From NCBI RefSeq assembly GCF_030348765.1, contig NZ_JAUCEU010000007.1, positions 2,226,501 through 2,290,500 of the forward strand: a stretch of 64,000 bases of DNA, written 5' to 3'. Positions 1 to 8,255 of the stretch are shown piece after piece (positions within the stretch are counted from its first letter, which is position 1; every line of letters starts with the position of its first letter). The DNA comes from Neobacillus sp. CF12. Lineage in GTDB: Bacteria; Bacillota; Bacilli; Bacillales; Cytobacillaceae. The position numbers and the translations under genes are program-made. The notes beneath the pieces were generated by a model that saw only the letters and a program-made list of their open reading frames with translations, ran no database searches and was not told where the DNA came from.

Positions 1-124
1 TCATTTCTAACGTATGTTCATCAGTTATTAGAACTTCATTACCGCCATTTTCATTTATACTTACATAAAAACCAATGGTCACGAAAATAGACGCTAGGAT
101 GAGTATTCTGAAGAGAGTACGCAG
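1..124 (-). CDS. ylbC: YlbC-like protein, N-terminus only (runs off the window), apparent CTG start
   Basis: A reading frame on the minus strand runs from 124 off the left edge and encodes about 41 residues. It opens with a basic residue, one hydrophobic segment (LFRILILASIFVTIGFYV) and then a polar stretch containing SINENGGNEVLIT, as expected for an exported or membrane-anchored protein. In B. subtilis the gene after ylbB is ylbC, a CAP-domain protein with an N-terminal hydrophobic segment; the name rests on that order only. The frame has an in-frame TGA (131-133) just upstream and no ATG, GTG or TTG before the hydrophobic segment. A good ribosome binding site (GAGAGGGTGA, 130-139 on the complement) sits 5-6 bases before CTG at 122-124, so CTG is the likeliest start. 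A frameshift upstream is the alternative. The CAP domain itself lies outside the window. Confidence 0.5.
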   Translation of the reverse strand, partial: MRTLFRILILASIFVTIGFYVSINENGGNEVLITDEHTLEM

Positions 125-243
125 ATGTATTCACCCTCTCTAAACTTTCTATTTCATTTATATGCTTACTTTCAATAATTATATCACCATTATCATTGCT
201 AGTAATAGCGAATATTAAACTTGTCAGAAAAATATAATTTACG

Positions 244-277
244 TAAAAAAACAGATACACCAATTGATGTATCTGTT
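244..277 (-). terminator. Terminator after ylbB
   Basis: A 9-bp perfect stem (250-258 pairs with 269-277) is followed on the minus strand by a T-rich run. It lies 10 bases past the ylbB stop and separates ylbB from the ylbC-like gene. Confidence 0.75.
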
Positions 278-286
278 CTTTGTTAT

Positions 287-721
287 TTAATGTTGTACTC
301 CATTATAATTTTGCTCAGAGATTTCAGTAAGTGCTTCTTTAGCCTGGTCATCCGTCATTTTTCTAATGGCAAAATCTCCAAGAGAAACAATGCCAATTAA
401 TTTATCCCCTTCTACTACTGGAAGTCGGCGTATTTGATGTTCGGCCATTAATTCCGCTGCTTCTTTAGTTGTTGCATCTGCGTTAATGGTAACAAGCTTA
501 CTGCTCATTATATCTTCTACTTTGGTTGAACCAGGATGTTTTTCGGCGACGCCTCTCACAACAATATCTCGGTCGGTAATCATACCAACAATCTTATCCT
601 GGTCGACTATGGGAATAGCCCCGACATTTAATTCTTTCATTTTTACAGCAACCTCAAACACATTATCCAGCAAAGTACAACACTCTACATTATCCGTCAT
701 GATATCACGTATCTTTTCCAA
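287..721 (-). CDS. ylbB: CBS-domain pair protein YlbB
   Basis: Encodes 144 residues made of two tandem CBS domains, roughly residues 6-62 and 70-128. Typical CBS features are visible: IRDIMT at the start, VGMITDRDIV closing the first domain, VEDIMSS starting the second and IGIVSLGDFA closing it. CBS pairs (Bateman modules) bind adenosine nucleotides and usually sense energy state or act as regulatory modules; the specific ligand of YlbB is not known to me. The start is TTG at 721, preceded by GGGGGCG at good spacing. Placement downstream of the cta operon matches the B. subtilis ctaG-ylbA-ylbB order, although here a YugN-like gene and an acetyltransferase gene lie between. It has its own terminator, so it is probably transcribed alone. 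Confidence 0.85.
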   Translation of the reverse strand: MEKIRDIMTDNVECCTLLDNVFEVAVKMKELNVGAIPIVDQDKIVGMITDRDIVVRGVAEKHPGSTKVEDIMSSKLVTINADATTKEAAELMAEHQIRRLPVVEGDKLIGIVSLGDFAIRKMTDDQAKEALTEISEQNYNGVQH

Positions 722-886
722 TTCTACGCCCCCAATTTTACATATATATTCTTAACATTTTCTTATCCTTTCCTAAAATGAATGATTTATTCGATGATGT
801 ATTCATTGCAAGTTTACACAATTTCAACTATTATTAAATTGAATTAATTTGCTTGGGTAAGGCATTGTTTCTAGGAGGGACTATTT

Positions 887-1246
887 ATGAAATTCGAAAA
901 TACTGGCTTAGAAAAGTTAAAAGCTGACTTAAACCGTTTAGATGACGTAATGCTTGAGTACGGTTTAGTCCGTGAAGGTCAGTGGGATTACGAACGTGTT
1001 ACATACGACCGTAAGTTTGAGTTAAAAGAAGGGACATTTTACTTACGTGTCCGCGGCTATGCTATTGAAGGAAATGTGGATTCCAATAAGGCGGTTATTG
1101 AATTGCTTACACCGTTACTAGGGAAACACTATTATCCCCATGGTGTAGAATATGGTGAAGGCGAAAACTTCCCAACATCGCTAGTAAATCAATGTAAAAA
1201 AATTCTTGATGAAGTAAAAACAGAAGTTGAGAAATTCGCATTATAA
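887..1246 (+). CDS. YugN-like family protein
   Basis: Encodes 119 residues, the usual length of the YugN-like family of small Bacillaceae proteins. Recognisable parts are the N-terminal MKFENTGLEKLK, the WDYERVTYDRKF segment and PLLGKHYYPHGVEY. No catalytic motif, signal peptide or membrane segment is visible, so it is probably a soluble cytoplasmic protein of unknown role. The start is ATG 887, with an AGGAGGGA ribosome binding site 8 bases upstream. It is a single gene on the plus strand, divergent from ylbB and convergent with the acetyltransferase gene, and it is followed by a strong hairpin terminator. B. subtilis yugN lies elsewhere in its genome, so this may be a paralogue. Confidence 0.75.
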   Translation: MKFENTGLEKLKADLNRLDDVMLEYGLVREGQWDYERVTYDRKFELKEGTFYLRVRGYAIEGNVDSNKAVIELLTPLLGKHYYPHGVEYGEGENFPTSLVNQCKKILDEVKTEVEKFAL

Positions 1247-1253
1247 ACAAATC

Positions 1254-1288
1254 GACGCATGAAAACAATTCATGCGTCACTTTTTTTA
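1254..1288 (+). terminator. Terminator after the YugN-like gene
   Basis: A 9-bp perfect stem (1254-1262 with 1270-1278) is followed by ac and a seven-T run. It lies between two convergent genes. Confidence 0.8.
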
Positions 1289-2458
1289 AAAGAAGTCATA
1301 AAAGAATGGCTTATTAAATGGAAATAGTTCTTCTAAATCTGCTATTTCTTCTTCCTTGCCCTTGATGTAACCTAACTCATACAATTCAGCAGGACGTTTA
1401 TAACCAAATAGTAAGGCAGTCAATGAATTAATATCTAACCTTACCCCTCTTTGCGGAGGCTGTACACAATTACTTCCAGGCTTTTCTTTATAAACCTTCA
1501 CTTCTCCATCAGCAATTAGGTAACTTCCAATATTCCAAGGCGCATATTCATCCTCAAGGTGCAGGAATACCTTTTTACCTATATCCTTAAAAGAATATTT
1601 TAATAAGCATTGCTCAGCATCGACAATGCGTGCCATAAAATAAGGAGTTACTTCCATTTTTACTTTTGGCTGATGTAATGTAAATGGTAAAAGTTCATGG
1701 CTAGAGGTTAGAATGCTGACTTCTTCAACCATAGAGTCATGCTGACAAATAAAATTCCATAATCCACACCTTGCCTCTTGTGTTAAAACTACAAACTCTT
1801 GAACATCCATTTTTCGTTCTTTTACTTCATATAATAAATAACCCTGCGCTTCACTATTTTGGTTGTAATAGACAGCAATCTGTCCATCTCCATAAATGTT
1901 ATTTGCCCACCATGTTCGATCACGAACAAGCATCCCCATATATTTCTTACTAAACTGAGCATAGACTGTTTCAATGTCAGGATGATGAGTTTCTTTTGTA
2001 AATCGTTTAATCGTTCCAGACTGTGCTTCGGTAAATTTAAGATCCTTTTTCTCAATTTGAATCTTTTTATTTTCGGTAAATATATCCCAGCCGAATTTTC
2101 GGTAAAAGCCAATATCAAAGGGATGTAAAAGTGAAACAATTTGCTCCTCTTTGTGCATTCTTTCTAAGGCTTCAATAATTAATCTCTTCACATAACCATT
2201 TCTTCTAAATTCAGGGTAAGTTGCTACACCAGCAACACCGCCCATTTTCCACTCTTCGCCATTAATAGATATTTGGTATGGAATAATATGAAGCTTTGCT
2301 GCAAGATTACTATTATCCCAAACACCTATTACTTTATGACGTTTTAACATTTCTATTCTAGAAGCAATGCTTTCCTCAGGTATTTTATATTGAAAAGCAT
2401 ACATTGAAAGTTTCATTGATTCTAAATAATCCTTCTCATTAAGTTCTTTGATTTCCAT
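1286..2458 (-). CDS. Eis-like GNAT N-acetyltransferase
   Basis: Encodes about 390 residues. The N-terminal half is a GNAT fold: the acetyl-CoA binding loop is seen as VATYPEFRRNGYVKRLI near residues 78-94, following the beta-strand MGGVAGVA. The C-terminal part (about residues 285-390) looks like the sterol-carrier-like domain that closes Eis-type acetyltransferases (GSYLIADGEVKVY, DINSLTALLFGY). Eis-family proteins acetylate amines, including aminoglycosides in some bacteria; the substrate here cannot be read from sequence. I chose ATG at 2458: an in-frame ATG at 2476 has no ribosome binding site, whereas GAGGGGAGTGG lies just before the inner ATG. It lies between ctaM/DUF420 and the YugN-like gene, outside the oxidase operon because of terminators. 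Confidence 0.8.
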   Translation of the reverse strand: MEIKELNEKDYLESMKLSMYAFQYKIPEESIASRIEMLKRHKVIGVWDNSNLAAKLHIIPYQISINGEEWKMGGVAGVATYPEFRRNGYVKRLIIEALERMHKEEQIVSLLHPFDIGFYRKFGWDIFTENKKIQIEKKDLKFTEAQSGTIKRFTKETHHPDIETVYAQFSKKYMGMLVRDRTWWANNIYGDGQIAVYYNQNSEAQGYLLYEVKERKMDVQEFVVLTQEARCGLWNFICQHDSMVEEVSILTSSHELLPFTLHQPKVKMEVTPYFMARIVDAEQCLLKYSFKDIGKKVFLHLEDEYAPWNIGSYLIADGEVKVYKEKPGSNCVQPPQRGVRLDINSLTALLFGYKRPAELYELGYIKGKEEEIADLEELFPFNKPFFYDFF

Positions 2459-2513
2459 CTCTTCCACTCCCCTCATTATTTATTTCTATGAATACACAAT
2501 AATCCCTTTTTCA

Positions 2514-2544
2514 AAATAAAAAAAGTGCCTTTAGTAGACACTTT
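2514..2544 (-). terminator. Terminator after the DUF420 gene
   Basis: Imperfect stem (AAAGTG at 2522-2527 with CACTTT at 2539-2544) overlaps the stop codon and is followed on the minus strand by a T-rich run. Confidence 0.6.
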
Positions 2545-3007
2545 AAATTCCTAAAATTGCTTTAATAACCGAGGTTGTTTCTCCACCATGAAAAAAAACA
2601 TATAACAATAAGTATACTGCAACACCCGTAATGGCCGTAAAAAACCAGACAATACTTGTTATCGGTCCAAGCTTCCTATGAATGGATAATTTATTTTTAG
2701 ATCCAGTATATAGTGTTACAACACCCAAAACGGCTCCTGTGGTTGCTAAAGTGATATGAAAAATTAAAAAGATGGTGTAATAAATTTTCAAGTGATCTGG
2801 ACCGCCAAAAGCAGTATTTCCAATAAAAATCGTTCTTGAAGCATAGATGATAAAGAAAATTAGTGCAAATATTCCAGCGATGAACATCGTCTTTTTGTGT
2901 GCTTCTATTTTTCTTTGTTTAATCTGCCACCAGCCAATTGCCACCGTAATGGCACTTAAAATAATAAAGATGGTACTTATCGTCGGTAAAATTGGTAGGG
3001 AATTCAT
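2543..3007 (-). CDS. DUF420 membrane protein, CtaM/YozB-like oxidase biogenesis factor
   Basis: Encodes 154 residues with four to five hydrophobic segments (about residues 7-26, 42-60, 75-101, 115-140), typical of DUF420 proteins. YozB of B. subtilis and CtaM of Staphylococcus aureus belong to this family; CtaM is needed for a functional heme A-containing aa3-type oxidase. Conserved histidines visible in loops and helices (EAHKKT, FHIT, SIHRKLG) could bind heme or copper, but that is inference. It lies directly downstream of ctaG on the same strand, separated by ctaG's terminator, and the context with ctaBCDEFG supports a role in cytochrome oxidase assembly. The start is ATG 3007; the ribosome binding site is moderate. 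Confidence 0.8.
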   Translation of the reverse strand: MNSLPILPTISTIFIILSAITVAIGWWQIKQRKIEAHKKTMFIAGIFALIFFIIYASRTIFIGNTAFGGPDHLKIYYTIFLIFHITLATTGAVLGVVTLYTGSKNKLSIHRKLGPITSIVWFFTAITGVAVYLLLYVFFHGGETTSVIKAILGI

Positions 3008-3071
3008 GGAATTAGCCTCACTTTATATATATTTCTACAATAATTTTAGTTTAGTTCCCCTGGTTTTTCAA

Positions 3072-3104
3072 TAAAAAGAAAATCTCCCAGTTCTATGGGA
3101 GATT
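3072..3104 (-). terminator. Terminator after ctaG
   Basis: Perfect 9-bp stem AATCTCCCA (3081-3089) with TGGGAGATT (3096-3104), followed on the minus strand by ttctttttatt. It overlaps the ctaG stop codon. Confidence 0.75.
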
Positions 3105-4008
3105 ATTCTATCAATGAAGGTTTTAAAGAATGCTCCATATCTTTGTCGGAATCTGCTTGATCTTTTCGATACCATTCAAAGAAAACATGGCCTAAAATAA
3201 CGCCATAAACAATTTCCTGAATAATCTTCATTAATACACCACCGAGTTGTTGATCGTGTAATAATGACATCGAACTAAATAACTCTGGACCACTAATATT
3301 TAGTCCAGCAAATGTTGCCGGACCTACACATAGACTCATTACTTGAGCCCAAACTTGGGGATCTGAGTAAGTTGCGTAAATAGAACCAGGAGCAAAAATA
3401 ATTAAGGCACAAGCAGGAGTAATTAATATTCCATCTGCAAAAATATACCCTACTTTCTTAAGACCACTTAATCTTTGATGCTCTGGTACTGGATTAATAA
3501 GTGGCCACCACATCAATATCGCAACAACAAACAATAGAATCGAATACCCAGCATGTAACCAGAAGCTTTGCATGACTCGATCAAAAATCATTGGAATGTG
3601 ATAGAAAGAAAATAATCCGTTAAAAATGATTAACGCAATGAGTGGTTTGGTAAAAAACTTAAATAAAGAATCAATCAATTTTATATTGAAAAGCTTTCTC
3701 CAGATCCATACAGGTATACCAAAAATAAAAATTGGTGGTACCACAAGAACTAATAGCGCCATTGAAATCATATGGACGTAGAACATTAAGTGAGCCATTA
3801 AATCCAGCGGTGAGCCCTTAATTGCATAAATAAGTGAAATAGAGAGCAAAAATAACCCAGCCTCTTTTTTAGTTAATGGTTCACTATCAACAAATTTGCT
3901 GCGAAATGTAACTGTTATTAAAAAGTATACAGCTATAACGGCTAATAAAGTTAATAGGAAGTACGGGCTCCAAAGTGCTTTAAAGCCAAAAATATCTAAT
4001 GTAAGCAC
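3103..4008 (-). CDS. ctaG: Cytochrome c oxidase assembly factor CtaG
   Basis: Encodes 301 residues, mostly membrane-embedded with about seven helices, matching the caa3-type CtaG family of Gram-positive bacteria (unrelated to the Cox11-type CtaG of proteobacteria). In B. subtilis this protein is required for active caa3 oxidase, probably through assembly of the CuA or CuB centre. Conserved histidines in membrane segments are visible (LMAHLMFYVHMIS near residue 70-82, FYHIPMIFD, WLHAGYS). The start is GTG 4008 with AGAGGTGAT five bases upstream. It follows ctaF in the operon, but a hairpin lies between them (4103-4128), so its expression may be lower than that of the structural subunits. Confidence 0.9.
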   Translation of the reverse strand: MLTLDIFGFKALWSPYFLLTLLAVIAVYFLITVTFRSKFVDSEPLTKKEAGLFLLSISLIYAIKGSPLDLMAHLMFYVHMISMALLVLVVPPIFIFGIPVWIWRKLFNIKLIDSLFKFFTKPLIALIIFNGLFSFYHIPMIFDRVMQSFWLHAGYSILLFVVAILMWWPLINPVPEHQRLSGLKKVGYIFADGILITPACALIIFAPGSIYATYSDPQVWAQVMSLCVGPATFAGLNISGPELFSSMSLLHDQQLGGVLMKIIQEIVYGVILGHVFFEWYRKDQADSDKDMEHSLKPSLIE

Positions 4009-4097
4009 CGCATATCACCTCTAAAAAGTAGTTAAATCATAATTCTATTATATACGCAAGCAAACGAATGACTCAAAGAAATGAATCATGTTCCCTA

Positions 4098-4128
4098 TAA
4101 AAAGAAAATCGGCATACGCCGATTTTCT
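4098..4128 (-). terminator. Hairpin between ctaF and ctaG (terminator or attenuator)
   Basis: Stem AGAAAATCGGC / GCCGATTTTCT spanning 4103-4128 with a four-base loop, followed on the minus strand by ttttata. Since ctaG lies downstream with only about 90 bases between, partial read-through is likely. Confidence 0.7.
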
Positions 4129-4135
4129 CTACTTT

Positions 4136-4471
4136 TTACCACCAAATAATTGTTGTGAAAGCTAACACAGTCACTAAGCCAACAAGTAATCCTGAATATA
4201 GAAACATTGATGGTGCCTCATGACCTTTATGACTCATATGCATGAAATAGTAAAGCTGAAAAATCACTTGTACAACGGCCAAAAGGAGAATGAACGGCAC
4301 GATAAACCAAGCCGAGAATCCTTTAATGGCAACTGCTGCAAAAGCAATTAAGGTTAAGAAAATCATCAAGGCGAATGAAACGACTTGATGTCTCATTTCT
4401 TCAGCACTTTTTTTGCGACGATATTCAATGTCAACTCTTGGATTCCCTGAATTTAATTGTGAATTTGCCAT
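4136..4471 (-). CDS. ctaF: Cytochrome caa3 oxidase subunit IV
   Basis: Encodes 111 residues with three hydrophobic segments (about 30-50, 54-75 and 87-108), the layout of the small subunit IVB (COX4-type) of bacterial heme-copper oxidases. It lacks cofactors and stabilises the complex. The N-terminal hydrophilic part contains DIEYRRKKSAEEMRH. The start is ATG 4471, four bases after the ctaE stop, with GGTGGGA as ribosome binding site, so it is translationally coupled to ctaE. The order ctaC-D-E-F-G is the standard Bacillus operon. Confidence 0.9.
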   Translation of the reverse strand: MANSQLNSGNPRVDIEYRRKKSAEEMRHQVVSFALMIFLTLIAFAAVAIKGFSAWFIVPFILLLAVVQVIFQLYYFMHMSHKGHEAPSMFLYSGLLVGLVTVLAFTTIIWW

Positions 4472-4475
4472 CAGT

Positions 4476-5105
4476 TTATCCCACCATTCCCATTAAATAA
4501 ACAACTGTAAAAATGAATACCCAAACTACGTCAATAAAATGCCAATAAAGACTGGCTACATAAAATTTAGGAGCATTGTAAAGATCTAATCCGCGTTTTG
4601 CATTACGAACAATTAACGTTGTAATCCATAATAGACCGAATGCAACGTGCCCTCCATGGAAACCAACTAACGTGTAGAATGCAGAACCAAACGCACTGCT
4701 TTTAAAAGTATGATGATATTCATGTACGTAGTGATTGAATTCATAAATCTCTAATCCAAGAAAGCCCAAACCTAAAAGTAAGGTAAGTATTAACCAAAGA
4801 TTCATTTTTTTAGCATTAAAGTTCTTCATATGATACATAGCATATACACTTGTCAAAGAGCTTGTTAATAACAGCATTGTCGCAACAAATGTCAAAGGTA
4901 AGTCATACAAATCTTTAGCTAATGTATGTGTTGAATCAGGTACTTTATCCTTTAATGCAAGGTAGGTAGCAAAGAGAGAGGCAAAAAGCACTGTCTCTCC
5001 ACCTAGGAAGAACCAAAAGCCTAAGAATTTATTTTTAGCTTCAAGGGTTGATTTTTCAGGCTCCGCAGGCCATGTTTCATATGTTAATTTATCTTCTGCG
5101 TGCAT
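4476..5105 (-). CDS. ctaE: Cytochrome caa3 oxidase subunit III
   Basis: Encodes 209 residues with five hydrophobic helices, the usual size of the five-helix COX3 type in Bacillus. Family-typical segments are seen: LGFWFFLGGETVLFASLF near residue 28-45, FYTLVGFHGGHVAFGLLW near 142-159 and YWHFIDVVWVFIF near 187-199. The subunit has no redox centre and supports proton uptake and stability of subunit I. Its ATG shares one base with the ctaD stop (TAATG), so translation is coupled to ctaD. Confidence 0.92.
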   Translation of the reverse strand: MHAEDKLTYETWPAEPEKSTLEAKNKFLGFWFFLGGETVLFASLFATYLALKDKVPDSTHTLAKDLYDLPLTFVATMLLLTSSLTSVYAMYHMKNFNAKKMNLWLILTLLLGLGFLGLEIYEFNHYVHEYHHTFKSSAFGSAFYTLVGFHGGHVAFGLLWITTLIVRNAKRGLDLYNAPKFYVASLYWHFIDVVWVFIFTVVYLMGMVG

Positions 5106-6979
5106 TATGCCTTAACCCCCTTATCATTATCATCTTCCATTAATTCTTCTTTATGAATATGGAAACCATGGTCATCCTTCACAGAACGTAAGAACATCGC
5201 TCCAAATGTAATCAATAAACCAAGAATAAGAACTGGCACTGACCATGCTTTATCATCCATGTTAAACAATGCACCAAACGCTGCTACAAATAATCCGAAT
5301 GCGATCACAAATGGTAGGAACGATGAATTAGGCATGTGAATATCTCCTAGTGGTTCAGCTGGAGTCATACCTTTTTTACCTTCCATCTTTTCTAACCAGT
5401 AAGCATCCAATCCACGTACAAGTGGAAGCTGTTTAAAGTTATAGAATGGCGGTGGCGAAGGTAGTGCCCACTCGAGTGTTCTTCCATCTCCCCATGGGTC
5501 ATTTCCAACTTTAACATTTTTCACAGAAGTTAGGATAATGTTATACAGCATAACGATAACCCCTAAGGACATAAACACAGCCCCAATAGAGCTAATCATG
5601 TTGGAAGTTTCGAACCCTTGACCTGGTAAATATGTGAAAACACGACGCGGCATTCCCCAAAGACCAAGAAAATGCTGAATAAAGAATGTCATATGGAAAC
5701 CAATGAAAAACAACCAGAATGTAATTTTTCCTAATGTTTCATTTAACATCGTTCCAAACATTTTTGGCCAATATAGGTGGGTACCAGCAAAGATTGCAAA
5801 GACAACGCCTCCAACAATTACGTAGTGGAAGTGTGCTACAACGAAATACGTATCGTGGTACTGATAGTCTGCTGCTGCTGCTGCAAGCATTACTCCAGTT
5901 ACCCCACCTGCAAGAAACGAAGGAATAAATGCCAAGGCCCAATGCATTGGTGTAGTAAATTTAACACTGCCTCCCCAAATGGTTAATAGCCAGTTGAAAA
6001 TTTTAATACCAGTTGGAACACCAATTGCCATTGTTGCAACAGCGAAAATCGCATTGGCAACAGGGCCTAAACCTGTTGTAAACATATGGTGTGCCCAAAC
6101 CATGAATCCTAAGAAGCCAATTAATACAGTCGCAAATACCATTGAAGAATATCCAAATAAACGTTTTCTTGAAAAAATTGGGAATATTTCCGAGAAAATT
6201 CCGAAAGCCGGAAGTACTAAAATATATACTTCTGGATGTCCGAAAATCCAGAATAAATGCTCCCAAATAACAGTGTTACCACCCATAGTTGTAACAAAGA
6301 AATTTGATCCAAACATCCGGTCAAACATCATTAAGACTAGACCTACAGTTAATGGTGGGAATGCAAATAAAATAAGTGCAGAAGTGACAAATGTTGTCCA
6401 TGTAAACAATGGCATTCTCATATAAGTCATTCCTGGTGCACGCATGTTAATAATGGTTACTAGGAAATTAATACCACCAATTAGTGTACCAATACCCGAT
6501 ATCTGTAAACCCAAGACATAGAAATCCACCCCGTGACCTTTGGAGGCCATTGCGAGTGACGCATAAGATGTCCACCCAGCATCAGGTGCTCCATCAAAAA
6601 ACCATGAAAGATTTAGAAATACTCCTCCAAAGAAGAATAACCAAAACCCTAAAGCGTTGACAAATGGAAACGCCACGTCACGGGCACCAATTTGTAATGG
6701 CATTACCGCATTCATAAAAGCAAAAACAAGCGGCATTGCTGCAAGGAATATCATCGTTGTTCCATGCATGGTAATAATTTCATTAAATAATCCTGCACTA
6801 ACAAAATCATTGTTAGGTACCGCAAGTTGGATGCGGATAAATACTGCCTCAAGTCCGCCAACTACAAAGAATAATCCACCTGCAATAAGATATAGGATGG
6901 CGATTTTTTTATGGTCAACTGTCGTTAGATAGTCCCATATAGTCGCACCAAATCCTTTTTTTTGTGCGTAGGTACTCAC
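5105..6979 (-). CDS. ctaD: Cytochrome caa3 oxidase subunit I
   Basis: Encodes 624 residues, the catalytic subunit of the terminal oxidase, which reduces oxygen to water and pumps protons. The metal ligands are all present: His72 (ITMHGTT) and His385 for low-spin heme a, His383 for heme a3, and His248, His297 and His298 for CuB. Tyr252 in the motif HPEVY would form the His-Tyr cross-link. HDTYFVVAHFHYV lies at residues 375-387. About 14 hydrophobic helices are present, two more than the 12-helix core, as in the Bacillus fused C-terminal extension. It lies 31 bases downstream of ctaC. Start ATG at 6979 with AGGGAGGTAAAA upstream. Confidence 0.97.
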   Translation of the reverse strand: MSTYAQKKGFGATIWDYLTTVDHKKIAILYLIAGGLFFVVGGLEAVFIRIQLAVPNNDFVSAGLFNEIITMHGTTMIFLAAMPLVFAFMNAVMPLQIGARDVAFPFVNALGFWLFFFGGVFLNLSWFFDGAPDAGWTSYASLAMASKGHGVDFYVLGLQISGIGTLIGGINFLVTIINMRAPGMTYMRMPLFTWTTFVTSALILFAFPPLTVGLVLMMFDRMFGSNFFVTTMGGNTVIWEHLFWIFGHPEVYILVLPAFGIFSEIFPIFSRKRLFGYSSMVFATVLIGFLGFMVWAHHMFTTGLGPVANAIFAVATMAIGVPTGIKIFNWLLTIWGGSVKFTTPMHWALAFIPSFLAGGVTGVMLAAAAADYQYHDTYFVVAHFHYVIVGGVVFAIFAGTHLYWPKMFGTMLNETLGKITFWLFFIGFHMTFFIQHFLGLWGMPRRVFTYLPGQGFETSNMISSIGAVFMSLGVIVMLYNIILTSVKNVKVGNDPWGDGRTLEWALPSPPPFYNFKQLPLVRGLDAYWLEKMEGKKGMTPAEPLGDIHMPNSSFLPFVIAFGLFVAAFGALFNMDDKAWSVPVLILGLLITFGAMFLRSVKDDHGFHIHKEELMEDDNDKGVKA

Positions 6980-7010
6980 AATTTTACCTCCCTTTCTACC
7001 AATTCCCCTA

Positions 7011-8069
7011 TTATTCCTGAACTTTTAATCCCATTAAATAAGCTGTTAAAGCATCAAGCTGTTCTTCACTTAATTGTGGATATTTATCTGTCATTAAATT
7101 ACCTGGCTTGTATTTTTCAGGTGTGCGTAACCAATTTTTTAATTCTTCTTCATTATGGTCTAATACACCCGCAATACGTGAGCGTTCTCCAAAGTTAGTT
7201 AAGTTTGGAGCAAGTCTTGCTTCTGGAGGTGTTGTATTTCCTGGTGTTACAGCATGACAGCTAATACAGCTATTGTTAAAGATTTCTTGACCTTGCTGAG
7301 CCAAATCAGTTTCAGCTTTTGCAGGTTCTTCAACTTCTTTCATATCTGCAACCCAGCTTTCAAAATCATCACGGCTCATCGTTTTCACCTTGAAGTCCAT
7401 TAACGCATGTGATGGTCCACAAAGCTCTGCACACTTACCGTAAAATAAATCCCCAGCTTCTTCTGCTTTAGCACTATCAAACTCTAACCAAAATTTATTA
7501 ACATTTTCTGTATTGGTATCTAGCTTACCACCTACAGCAGGAACCCAAAATGAGTGTTTTACATCTGAAGATATTAAATTAAAGTATACCTTTTCATCTG
7601 TTGGGACCACTAAATCTTGACCAGTAACAATCCCTTGGCCAGGATACTCAAATTCCCACCAATATAAATTAGAACGTACATTGATGACAAGTGCGTCTGA
7701 GTCTTTTTTATCCATCTCTTTTACATCTGCCAATTTAAATGTTGCAGAAACGGTTGGAACTGCTAAAAGCAATAGTAATAAAATCGGTATAACAGTCCAA
7801 ATAATTTCTAGTTTGTGACTTCCTTCAACCTGTTTTGGTATCCTTTCATCTTTTCGTCTAAATTTAAACATGACGATAAAAAAGATTACCATAACAACTA
7901 CAATAACCCCTACCATAATCAATGTACTTAGTTTCATCAGATCATATTGAATGTCTGCAACTTCACCAGCTGGCCTTAACGTCGATAGGAACGGTTCGCC
8001 ACATCCTGAAAGGATAAGCGAAAGAATCGCAAATATCGAGATTAAGCGCCATTTTGCAAGCCTTTTCAT
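7011..8069 (-). CDS. ctaC: Cytochrome caa3 oxidase subunit II with fused cytochrome c domain
   Basis: Encodes about 352 residues. A lipoprotein signal peptide ends at Cys23 (LILSGC). Two transmembrane helices (about 47-67 and 88-108) are followed by the cupredoxin domain with the CuA ligands His172, Cys213, Cys217, His221 and Met224 (in GKCAELCGPSHALM), and a C-terminal cytochrome c domain with CISCH (268-272) and a Met-containing axial-ligand region (NLMTDKYP). This covalently attached cytochrome c defines the caa3 type. I chose ATG at 8069; an in-frame TTG at 8096 lies upstream but lacks a ribosome binding site, while GAGGGG precedes the ATG, though at a rather long 12-base spacing. About 185 bases separate it from ctaB and hold a hairpin, so ctaC probably also has its own promoter. 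Confidence 0.95.
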   Translation of the reverse strand: MKRLAKWRLISIFAILSLILSGCGEPFLSTLRPAGEVADIQYDLMKLSTLIMVGVIVVVMVIFFIVMFKFRRKDERIPKQVEGSHKLEIIWTVIPILLLLLLAVPTVSATFKLADVKEMDKKDSDALVINVRSNLYWWEFEYPGQGIVTGQDLVVPTDEKVYFNLISSDVKHSFWVPAVGGKLDTNTENVNKFWLEFDSAKAEEAGDLFYGKCAELCGPSHALMDFKVKTMSRDDFESWVADMKEVEEPAKAETDLAQQGQEIFNNSCISCHAVTPGNTTPPEARLAPNLTNFGERSRIAGVLDHNEEELKNWLRTPEKYKPGNLMTDKYPQLSEEQLDALTAYLMGLKVQE

Positions 8070-8159
8070 AGCTAAATCAAACCCCTCTTTCGCCAAATGA
8101 TTTCTTTAATTATCTGTGATCAAAAATGTATGTAGTATTATTCTTTCTTAAAGATTTTA

Positions 8160-8200
8160 AAGAAACACGGAGGCTAATAAAAATAAAATTTCTGCCTCCG
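8160..8200 (-). terminator. Possible terminator or attenuator after ctaB
   Basis: A 7-bp stem CGGAGGC (8168-8174) with GCCTCCG (8194-8200) encloses a long AT loop. The following T-tract on the minus strand is interrupted, so termination is probably partial. Confidence 0.5.
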
Positions 8201-8255
8201 ATATTTTTACTTCAGGAATAGTTATATTTCCCTTATCTAAGAAAGAACATCCAAG

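Noticed and set aside
51..263. 70-residue minus-strand frame starting MVYLFFYVNYIF
   Set aside because: Its start codon lies inside the ylbB terminator hairpin, there is no ribosome binding site, and its end overlaps the better-supported ylbC-like frame.
5979..6425. 148-residue plus-strand frame antisense to ctaD
   Set aside because: It mirrors the codon pattern of ctaD, a certain gene, and has no ribosome binding site; the same holds for antisense frames in the MFS gene (50577-50984) and ptsI (62171-62545).
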